Assembly: GCA_032622095.1 (NCBI GenBank)
Contig: CP136063.1
Coordinates: 265,725,426-265,789,425, forward strand
Length of the DNA: 64,000 bases
DNA from: Siphonodentalium dalli
Taxonomy: Eukaryota; Mollusca; Scaphopoda; Gadilida; Siphonodentaliidae
Direction of reading: 5' to 3'
Shown: positions 25,201-37,200 of the stretch, piece after piece
How positions within the stretch are numbered: the first letter of the stretch is position 1
Layout of the letters: each line of letters begins with the position of its first letter
The notes under the pieces: model-generated
The model's input: only the letters and a program-made list of their open reading frames with translations
Database searches by the model: none
Told to the model about the DNA's origin: nothing
Position numbers and translations under genes: made by a program

Positions 25201-28200
25201 ACAGATTGCCACTCTGGGAAGTGATAGGAAGGTGAGATTAGTTATATAACAGATTGCCACTCTGGGAAGTGATAGGAAGGTGAGATTAGTTATAAAACAG
25301 ATTGCCACTCTGGGAAGTGATAGGAAGGTGAGATTAGTTATATAACAGATTGCCACTCTGGGAAGTGATAGGAAGGTGAGATTAGTTATAAAACAGATTG
25401 CCACTCTGGGAAGTGATAGGAAGGTGAGATTAGTTATAAAACAGATTGCCACTCTGGGAAGTGATAGGAAGGTGAGATTAGTTATAAAACAGATTGCCAC
25501 TCTGGGAAGTGATAGGAAGGTGAGATTAGTTATAAAACAGATTGCCACTTTGGGAAGTGATAGGAAGGTGAGATTAGTTATAAAACAGATTGCCACTCTG
25601 GGAAGTGATAGGAAGGTGAGATTAGTTATAAAACAGATTGCCACTCTGGGAAGTGATAGGAAGGTGAGATTAGTTATAAAACAGATTGCCACTTTGGGAA
25701 GTGATAGGAAGGTGAGATTAGTTATAAAACAGATTGCCACTCTGGGAAGTGATAGGAAGGTGAGATTAGTTATAAAACAGATTGCCACTCTGGGAAGTGA
25801 TAGGAAGGTGAGATTAGTTATAAAACAGATTGCCACTCTGGGAAGTGATAGGAAGGTTAGAATAGTTATAAAACAGATTGCCACTCTGGGAAGTGATAGG
25901 AAGGTGAGATTAGTTATATAACAGATTGCCACTCTGGGAAGTGATAGGAAGGTGAGATTAGTTATAAAACAGATTGCCACTCTGGGAAGTGATAGGAAGG
26001 TGAGATTAGTTATATAACAGATTGCCACTCTGGGAAGTGATAGGAAGGTGAGATTAGTTATATAACAGATTGCCACTCTGGGAAGTGATAGGAAGGTGAG
26101 ATTAGTTATAAAACAGATTGCCACTCTGGGAAGTGATAGGAAGGTGAGATTAGTTATAAAACAGATTGCCACTCTGGGAAGTGATAGGAAGGTGAGATTA
26201 GTTATAAAACAGATTGCCACTCTGGGAAGTGATAGGAAGGTGAGATTAGTTATATAACAGATTGCCACTCTGGGAAGTGATAGGAAGGTGAGATTAGTTA
26301 TAAAACAGATTGCCACTCTGGGAAGTGATAGGAAGGTGAGATTAGTTATATAACAGATTGCCACTCTGGGAAGTGATAGGAAGGTGAGATTAGTTATATA
26401 ACAGATTGCCACTCTGGGAAGTGATAGGAAGGTGAGATTAGTTATATAACAGATTGCCACTCTGGGAAGTGATAGGAAGGTGAGATTAGTTATAAAACAG
26501 ATTGCCACTTTGGGAAGTGATAGGAAGGTGAGATTAGTTATAAAACAGATTGCCACTTTGGGAAGTGATAGGAAGGTGAGATTAGTTATAAAACAGATTG
26601 CCACTCTGGGAAGTGATAGGAAGGTGAGATTAGTTATAAAACAGATTGCCACTCTGGGAAGTGATAGGAAGGTGAGATTAGTTATAAAACAGATTGCCAC
26701 TCTGGGAAGTGATAGGAAGGTGAGATTAGTTATTGAGTTTGTTATAATATTTCATACCATTCACCCCTTTTTTTCCACTTTCACTGCAATGACATTCGGT
26801 TGGTCATGCCACAATATCCAGCTGCATTTGAAAAAATTGTTGTATGATTTAGAGATCCTGGGGGGGGGGGGGGGCGGGGGCTGGGAACATCATAGAATAA
26901 AGGGGTAAACCTTGGGGGGGGGGCTGGGAACATCATAGAATACAGGGGTAAACCTGGGGGGGGGATGGGAACATCATAGAATACAGGGGTAAACCTGGGG
27001 GGGGCTGGGAACATATAATAAAGGGGTAAACCTTTCTTCGGTGACATGGACGAAGGTGTGGAATAAATCTAGGCATACATTCCGAAGTGCCACATGGACA
27101 ATTTAGAAGTCAAATAAATCAAACTGAAACAGAAGGTGAGTATGGCTGGTGTCTTTAGAAATTTTGGATGCAAAAGTATACTATACCTCATGTGTATGCA
27201 GACCAGTACCAATAAATCATGCACCCTATGTGTTAAATGTAAAATATTGTTAAGTATTTCAGTGCGGTAGTTTAATGGCTGAAATAAACTGGCAGTTTAA
27301 AATGGGATCACTGTATACGTATGCAGAAGATTTTCGCAAATTTTGAAATTCAGAATGTGCGTAGGCTGCAAAGACTCGAAAGGGTTAATTTTGAAATTTA
27401 GAATTATGTATATAGGATAAGATAATTTTATTTACAATATACACACATGGAAAGTTCAATTACAAATAGATATAATATTAATAGACTATAAATGTATATT
27501 GTTAGGGGTGATATAGTCATGACTGACTCTTCCTATCACCCCTGAATGTGGTGACAGATTATATGATGTTTTTAATAGTCTATGTTAGGGCAATGGTACG
27601 AAAAGTGGTTTCATATGTATAGGAACCTACTTAGTCGATGAGTGGAGCCGAGTAGGAATAATGTGAGTGAGGTTTTGGGATTTTTTAAAATTAACATGTA
27701 TACATAAGTGAAATATAAATACAAGAGGTGTCTGGTGGGTGATTTTTTTTTTAGTTGTATATGAGTAAGTCGGTATAGATTGTAAGTTAAGATGTACAAG
27801 TCTGGAGTAAATAGAGTAAATTTCACTGGTATCATCATTAGTTCTGTTACTCAGTGAGGCGCATTTAAGCAACAAACCATCGCTTTTCGGCACTAATTTT
27901 TCCCTGCAGTTCCACAGGACTGGGAACCTACACCATAATTTGATAAAAAAAAAAAAAATGGCAGCAAGATATCATGCCTGACAATTTCAACATTTGTGTT
28001 TTTTCTATATTTTCCAAAGATATCAGCAAGCTATTAGAATAATGGGCTAACCAAACAACTCATCTCGGGTACTGCCCAAACTGGATATCAAATAGATTTG
28101 TTTTTAACCCTTTGGAGAGTATCTGTAATGTCATATACATGACGTTATGAGTAAATTTAACGTCAACGTCATAGCAATAATTATTAACAAGTTCGGTCAA

Positions 28201-31200
28201 AAGGGTCCAATAATTTGTTTTAATTTAGGTGCATTTTTTGTTAATGTGTGTTATCATAATCGATTGCACTTATCCATTTGGGACATTATATTAATCAAAA
28301 TAACAAATCATTTATAAATCAGAAGATTTTATTGAAGTTTTGTCTACATAAAATAACACTTCCTGAATCAACATATATGTTGTTCTACTCCTCAGCCGAT
28401 AGACGACATATATGTCGTTCTACTCGCCAAAGGGTTAAGGAGATTTTGGCATTCAATTTTCACAACTTTGAATAATGGTGAATGAAGTCACTTGAACACT
28501 TATATCTTCTAACAAACATTTATAGATAGCTCACTCACAATATTTTTTGGATGAGTTAGTTATATAGTTGAAGAAACTGATGAATCCTCCTTTGGATGTG
28601 AGACATCTTATCACCATTTTTGAGCCAATTTTTTTATGACGTAGGTACCCGGCCCTGATTCCAGTGAACTGCTATTGTATCTTTAATACTTGGTTACATG
28701 CCTACTACATTTATACTTGACTATTCCATTCTGTCAGTGGTGCACTGTCCCAGTAGCAATTAATGTAGTAATAGCTGCTAAAAATTTTGACTCCACCACT
28801 TATACAGAAATGCATCGACTCCATTGTGGAACTGCTGCTGTAGGTGATAAAATATAACATTATCAGTGTAATAATGGTTCTAGCAATAAATTCTGAGTGG
28901 TACTTCAAAATGATTTCACTAAATAATGACTGCTTATATTTGATTTGCCATAGGATTACATTGACTCCTCGCCATTTTATTCAATTTATTTTTCAGATAA
29001 GAATTTTCAAGTTTGCGACTGGTAAGCTGACGAAGGTGCTAGATGAGTCTCTCAAACAGTTTACAGAACTACAACAAGTATGCCAGTTTTTTGGGTTAAA
29101 ATAAGGCTTAAAGAGCCAGTTTCTTAAAAGTGGCTGAGTGTTCTTGTCGTATTTGGTGAAACAACCATCCTTTCGAGCGATTGCAGTGGACCTGATATGG
29201 GTGTAGGTAAAAATGATGTTCATAAATTCCCACAGTTCGACAACTGGTCAAGTTCAATAAAATTCCCCGCAGTAATAAGGCTGGTGAGACTTAACAACCA
29301 CTGATCACGCAGTTAACCCATCAACATGCAATTATGTTTAGCATCAAATTTGAAAATGTGATTTTTGAAAAGGGAAAATTTTCCAATTAAGCAACATTCA
29401 GAAGAAGGTTAGAAAATCAACGGGATAATTGACTCCCACAATTTACTGCATTTACCATGTTCTCAATTTGTTAAAAATTTCAATGCAATCAGGCGAATAT
29501 TTAAACATAGGAAATGCAGGGTATTATATGAGGTGGGGGCATACTTTTTTTTTAGGTGTCAGTGGTTAAACTCACAAAAATACTGTCGAAACAGACAAAG
29601 ACAAACATTCTGACAGCTGTTTCTGCTTCCGGCAATGTTATGTCTGCCCATTAAATATAGGTATGCATAGCTCTAATCAATGTTATGTCTGCCCATTAAA
29701 TATAGGTATGCATAGCTCTAATCAATGTTATGTCTGCCCATTAAATATAGGTATGCATAGCTCTGATCAATGTTATGTCTGCCCATTAAATATAGGTATG
29801 CATAGATCTAATCAATGTTATGTCTGCCCGTTAAATATAGGTATGCATAGCTCTAATCAATGTTATGTCTGCCCATTAAATATAGGTATGCATAGCTCTA
29901 ATCAATGTTATGTCTGCCCATTAAATATAGGTATGCATAGCTCTGATCAATGTTATGTCTGCCCATTAAATATAGGTATGCATAGATCTAATCAATGTTA
30001 TGTCTGCCCATTAAATATAGGTATGCATAGCTCTAATCAATGTTATGTCTGCCCATTAAATATAGGTATGCATAGCTCTGATCAATGTTATGTCTGCCCA
30101 TTAAATATAGGTATGCATAGCTCTGATCAATGTTATGTCTGCCCATTAAATATAGGTATGCATAGCTCTGATCAATGTTATGTCTGCCCATTAAATATAG
30201 GTATGCATAGCTCTAATCAATGTTATGTCTGCCCATTAAATATAGGTATGCATAGCTCTAATTAATGTTATGTCTGCCCATTAAATATAGGTATGCATAG
30301 CTATAATCAATGTTATGTCTGCCCATTAAATATAGGTATGCATAGCTCTAATCAATGTTATGTCTGCCCATTAAATATAGGTATACATTGCTCTAATCAA
30401 TGTTATGTCTGCCCATTAAATATAGGTATGCATAGCTCTAATCAATGTTATGTCTGCCCATTAAATATAGGTATGCATAGCTCTAATCAATGTTATGTCT
30501 GCCCATTAAATATAGATATGCATAGCTCTAATCAATGTTATGTCTGCCCATTAAATATAGGTATGCATAGCTCTAATCAATGTTATGTCTGCCCATTAAA
30601 TATAGGTATGCATAGCTCTAATCAATGTTATGTCTGCCCATTAAATATAGGTATGCATAGCTCTAATCAATGTTATGTCTGCCCATTAAATATAGGTATG
30701 CATAGCTCTAATCAATGTTATGTCTGCCCATTAAATATACGTATGCATAGCTCTAATCAATTTTATGTCTGCCCATTAAATATAGGTATGCATAGCCAAG
30801 CCTTGAAATAGGGTGTCTGTCATTTGCAGAATGAGGTCCCCAGAGGGTGAATTTAGTGATGCTACCCCGCATAGTGGGCTAGAATCACCAAATTCACCCT
30901 CTGGGGACCTCATTCTGCTTACACCTCAGCAGAATGAGGTTCCCAGAGGGTGAATTTGGTGATGCTAGCCCGCTATGCGGGGTAGCATCACTAAATTCAC
31001 CCTCTGGGGACCTCATTCTGCAAATGACAGACACCCTATTTCAAGGCTTGTGCATAGCTCTAATCATCTTTCATTTCTTTCACAGATGAAGCAACAAGTT
31101 CCAAATATGGAGTTTGGTAGAAGGTTGGCTATGGAGAGAGAGCTGGAGAAATCAGACTCATATAGCCTATGTAACCTAGGTATAACAAATAGACTTATAG

Positions 31201-34200
31201 ATTAAAGGGACCTATGTAACCTAGGTATATAAAATACACTTATAGATTAAAGGGACTCGAGGTCTTTGAAGTGGGTTAATGCAAAATAACATAAAAGTGT
31301 GTAAAGAAATATCATCAACATGTATATGTAAAAATAGACTGACTTTGTTCTTATTTTCATTGTTAATAACTCTTCAATAATGATACTGTTATGTAAACAT
31401 TACTGTTACAGTGGCATTATCAATCAAAGTCTAATTAATCCAATAAGATACTAAAGTTGGAAAAGGTCAAAGCATCAAGAAATATTATGAATATCATATT
31501 CAGGACAAAATATTTTAACTTACTATGGGATTAGCTGTGAATGTTGAAAAATAACTTTTATCAGTTTTGTTTACATAACATAACAATGGTGTCAACACAC
31601 AACATTTCATTATTGGAGAACTATCAATAAGAATATAAGAACACAGTTGATTTATTTCTCCATATTCTTCTGCATAGTGGACTAGCTAAATTCACCTTCT
31701 GGGGACCTCATTCTGATTAGGCCTCATCTTCTCTGGAAATTTTCTTTATTACAAATGTCTATAGAATTACTTCACGTGGATTCTATTTGTTTTTTAGTTT
31801 AGTTTCTCTATATCCCCAAATTGGCAGACGGCACATTGCATATATAATCGATGTTCCCAATGGGGGTAGATCAAAATATTCACCATTTGGGAACTTCAAT
31901 CTGAGTCTATGTCTCTCATAGCAGATGAGGCCATGCAGAATGAGGTTCCCAGGGATAGTGGGATAGCATCACTCAATTCACCCTCTGGGGACAAAAAGCC
32001 ACTGTTGTAGATATGGTACATGGCAGTCTGACTCCCCAGGATCAGCGGGAACATTTTTAGATATTTTAACCCTTTCATAACTGGAGCATATACAAGAGAA
32101 TGCACTGGTTTACAAGGTCAAGGTAAATATTGTTAGGCCAATGTATTCCCTTATATATGCGAGACTCCCTATGGGAAACTCGCATATATAAGAAAATGCA
32201 TTGGCACAGATTTTTCGCAAAATTTCAGGAAGCTGCGGTCATGGGAGGGTTAATATGAGTTCTTTATACTCAGATGGTTTGGTTTATTGGTGTTTATCAT
32301 CATTTTATCTGCTAGGTCCAAACCTTGACATAGTTTGTCTGTAATTTGCAGAAGAGGTCTCCAGGGGATGAATTAGTGATGCTACCCTGCACAGTGGGCT
32401 AGCATCAATAAACTTACCCTCTGGAAACCTCATTCTGCTAAGGCCTCAACTGCTATGGGAGATATAGAATCAGATTGAAATTCACCAGTTGGAGTTAGTC
32501 ACCTTGATTAGAGTTAGTCACCTTGATTATGCATTTTATCTTCTGCATATTAGGGGATATTAAACTGAATAGAAGGGGAAAAGTAACTAAAAACAATGTT
32601 AATTTGAGACTATAGATACTTCCCAGAAGATGAGGTCTAAACAGAATGAGGTCCCCAGAGGATGAATTTATTGATGCTAGCCCACTGTGCATGGTATGAT
32701 ATCATCACTAAATTCACCCTCTGGGGACCTCATTTTGCAAATATCAAACACACTATTTCAAGGTTTGGCTAACATAGGCTGAGCCACTAGACCCCCCCCC
32801 CCCCTTATTATATGATACTCACTCATACTCTCATGGCAGTTATTTATCATATACAAGTAAACATTGTTTGTGCAGATGATGACAAAAACTTCATTTCCTT
32901 CCAGTATTTGATGAAAGTGGATACTTTATTCTGTACTCAACGTTACTCGGTATCAAAGGTAAGTATACATGAGACATTAGTTATATCCCTGGCAACATCA
33001 TGGGTCGATTCTGAACCGCAAGGTGGAGCCAAGGTGGTCAATAAACCCCATTATTGCAAATATTCCTGAAAGTAAGCAGGATGATGATGATACTTCCAAG
33101 ACTAGACAAGAAAATCAACATCAGATTGTAAAAATTGTTCAAGAGAAGACAGTTAATAATTCCAAGAGTATGTTGTCATTTGAAAGATTATGAAACAAAC
33201 AGGATAATAAAAACCGACCAATACAAATTCTAGTAAATTCCATACGAGTAAGAAACAACGTCATCCAGAACGCCATTAGCTACAATCGTACAAACAAAAA
33301 TACACTCATGAATGAGAATATTTACTTCAGCAGACACTTTTCATGAAGGAATTGTCAAAACAGTATAATCTCCAACAAGAAATGAAAACAAAGATGAAAA
33401 AATTTCCAACTACTATGTTCCGAGTGGAAGGGGAGAGTGTTGTCAAAATGTAATAACAATACATTTGATTGTAACAGGGGACCAAGAGTCAAATGACTGG
33501 TTTCTGAAATAAAGATGATGAAGTAATCAGTTATCAAATTACCATGTCCCCACAACTCTTAGCCTACAACCTCATCTTTGGTGTGGTTTTCATCAGAACC
33601 ATTAATTCGGAAGCTTGAATGAAGCATGTCCGTATAAACCAATTACCTTTATAAATAAATGTTTACTTTAGCAATGAAGCGAGTTCTTCCATCGCCGCCC
33701 CCTGCATCCACTGTTGATAACGGAATCGGAGACTGCCTATAGTCTATGCATGTATTTGAGAAAAAAGTATCTAATTGTAAGATAATTCATATTCTTATCT
33801 TCAGTGATCAACCTACATACCAACAGATGCGTTAAGTTTATAGGGAAGCCTGAGAATCTCCGGTTTGTACAATTAGCTATGTTCCAAGGTGCTGGCAAAA
33901 AGGTGGTCACGAGGGTGGACATGGAGATGGCAGCGAGTGAGAATCCATTGCTTCAAACCACTCCTCCAGACCCTACTCTGGTCTGTTCCGCTTATAAAAA
34001 GAACAGATTCTACTTATTTACCAGAAGAGAAGCAGAAGACACGAAAGGGTATGCTACAATATAATCACGTGTATAAAGGGTATGCTACAATATAATCACG
34101 TGTATAAAGGGTATGCTACAATATAATCACGTGTATAAAGGGTATGCTACAATATAATCACGTGAATGTTTTCTTTAACCCTTTGGTTAGTAGAACGACA

Positions 34201-37200
34201 TATGTCGCTGTATGGTTCGCGAGTGGAGCATCATATATGTGGTTTCAGGAAGTGTCATTTTTATGTAGACATAACTTCCATTAATCATCCGATTTATAAA
34301 TGAATTGTATAGGAGATATTTTTGATTAATATAATGTCCCAATGTATAAGTGCAATAGATTATGTAAACAGACAATACACATCAATTAAAACGAATTATG
34401 GACCCTTTTGATCCGAATTTGTTAATAATTATTTCTATGACATTGACGTCATACTCATGTATGACGTCATTTATATGACATTATAAATAATCTCCAAAGA
34501 GTTAAAGATGTCTCATCAGATTTGAGTTCGTTCCCTTGATCATCCAGTTAAAGCAACACGATATGTGACCCGCCATATCAAATCCAGTCGTAAGTCGGGA
34601 TTTTTTTACCCTGTGCCAATGCATTCTCTTATATATGCGAGTCGACCATAGGTCGCCTCGCATATATAAGAGAATGCATTGGCCTAACAATTTTTTATCA
34701 TTTTTTTTAAATAAATGTTTCTTACAATTTTTAGGACATAAAATAAAAACACCCATTACCCTGCAGGGAGCCCCACACATATATAGAAGCATATAGAAGA
34801 GTGTCGTCTGCTCATGTTTGTCTGGGGCTCTGTATGGGTGAAATTATAAAATTGTTAAAGAATACAAGAAAAAATTATTAAAATTGTAAAAAATTGTTAG
34901 GCCAATGCATTCTCTTATATATGCGAGGTGACCTATGGTCGACTCGCATATATAAGAGAATGCATTGGCACAGGTTAAAATAATCCCGACTTACGACTGA
35001 ATTTGATATGGTGGGTCACATATCACCAAAAGCTGCTTTAGTGATTAACCCTTCCATGACTGGAGCTTGCTGAAATTTTGCGAAAACCCTGTGCTGATGC
35101 ATTCTCTTATATATGTGAGTTTCCTATTTGGAGCCTCACATATATAAGATATTTCATTGGCCTAACAATATTTATCTTGACCTTGTTAACCAGTGCATTA
35201 TTTTATATATGCGAGGCTCCCTTGTCACAGGATCTTTAATGCTGCACCACCACAGCTCCCATCATGAAAGAGATAATATTAGCTTATTACAATAAATACT
35301 TGATACCCTTCATATTACGTCACTATAAAGTGGTTTCCCACAGTATGAAATCAGCACCCATGTTTGGCATTAAGAATTCCATGCGACTATCTTCTGATTG
35401 GCTGACTTATGGTTGGCTGACACTGACATATTACTTTTTGAAAGTAATGGGATTCCCTGCTATTTGTTTCAGATTATCTAAGATGCATAATCCGAATTGA
35501 CGCTCGCAAATTACTATTTCCTTGGCTTTGGGGGTAAAAAATATTTTATTCGAGTGGAGGAACCCACCCATCAAAGCTCAGAGTTATCAGATATCGATGT
35601 TTGAGATCTATTATTTTTCACCGCCGATAATATTAAGTGGCCCAGTAAACAGTCAACGAGAAGATAGTCTCGGACCAAATTGCGGATGAAGATGGATAAC
35701 TCTAAAATCAAGTAGCTTTTTTGTATCAGATATTTGACAAACCAGCAAAATTTCATTGAACAAAATTTTGGGTAATTTAATACTATAGTTTACTGTGGTT
35801 AGCATTATTTTGGGGCAATCACTGATAACTTAAGCGGCATTTCAAAAAATATTGTTGTTGTTGGAATCTGATGATATGGGGCCCATCGAATCGTATTGAG
35901 TACCTTTAATCCTGTCTTTACTAAATACTCATAGATGAGTAGTTCCCTTAGGAAATGTCCAGATAATAAGATAAATGCATTTACTATTATCTGGTTTTTT
36001 TTGGTCTGCTGTCTGCTTTCATTACTTGAACACCCTTCCAAATTAATAATAGACCATTCCTATGTATACTTTTATAACTGAATGGGAGAATCCATTCAAT
36101 ATTGAAAGGTTTAAATAGTCTGTGTTCACTCTGAATACGTTTATATGTGACCAATTGATTCTGATGCAAAAAACTTGTAGCCTACATCGAAGAAAGTTTC
36201 AAGAAACTATCGAGATTTTACTTTAAAATTACATTTGTCACAAAGTTCCTATTTTTATATTGTATTATTTTTGTTCACTACAGAGGTGATACAGATCGAG
36301 ATGTCTTCAACGAAAAACCGTCTAAAGAAGAAGTAATAGCAGCAACACAGGTATTCATCATTAAATTTATTTTATTATACCCACACTCCATGATCAGGAG
36401 TGTATTTGATTACTTGCATCTAAATGTTTGTGAGTCCATCCATCTGAGCAGATATCTTAGCCACTTTTGTCCGATCTCTATTAAATTTGGCACAAATGTT
36501 CGCTAGTTAAAAAACAGCTCCATTATAGTCAATAACATCCACTGGAGTTAACTCCATTATAGTCACTAACATCCACTGGAGTTAACTCCATTATAGTCAC
36601 TAACATCCACTGGAGTTAACTCCTTTATAGTCACTAACATCTACTGGAGTTAACTCCTTTATAGTCACTAACATCTACTGGAGTTAACTCCTTTATAGTC
36701 ACTAACATCTACTGGAGTTAACTCCTTTATAGTCACTAACATCTACTGGAGTTAACTCCTTTATAGTCACTAACATCTACTGGAGTTAACTCCTTTATAG
36801 TCACTAACATCTACTGGAGTTAACTCCTTTATAGTCACTAACATCTACTGGAGTTAACTCCTTTATAGTCACTAACATCTACTGGAGTTAACTCCTTTAT
36901 AGTCACTAACATCTACTGGAGTTAACTCCTTTATAGTCACTAACATCTACTGGAGTTAACTCCTTTATAGTCACTAACATCTACTGGAGTTAACTCCTTT
37001 ATAGTCACTAACATCTACTGGAGTTAACTCCTTTATAGTCACTAACATCTACTGGAGTTAACTCCTTTATAGTCACTAACATCTACTGGAGTTAACTCCT
37101 TTATAGTCACTAACATCTACTGGAGTTAACTCCTTTATAGTCACTAACATCTACTGGAGTTAACTCCTTTATAGTCACTAACATCTACTGGGGTTAACTC

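Noticed and set aside
24241-26700. 819-residue open frame on the minus strand
   Set aside because: It is the antisense of the 48-bp array, with a 16-residue repeat ([15 protein letters not shown] type). It lies over a confirmed exon border, and stays open only because the unit is a multiple of three.
29663-30811. 200- and 172-residue plus-strand frames with a CxxC-like repeat (QCYVCPLN)
   Set aside because: The 45-bp minisatellite in intron 9 is a multiple of three, so a frame stays open by arithmetic. The frame has no start context, no splice link and is flanked by intron.
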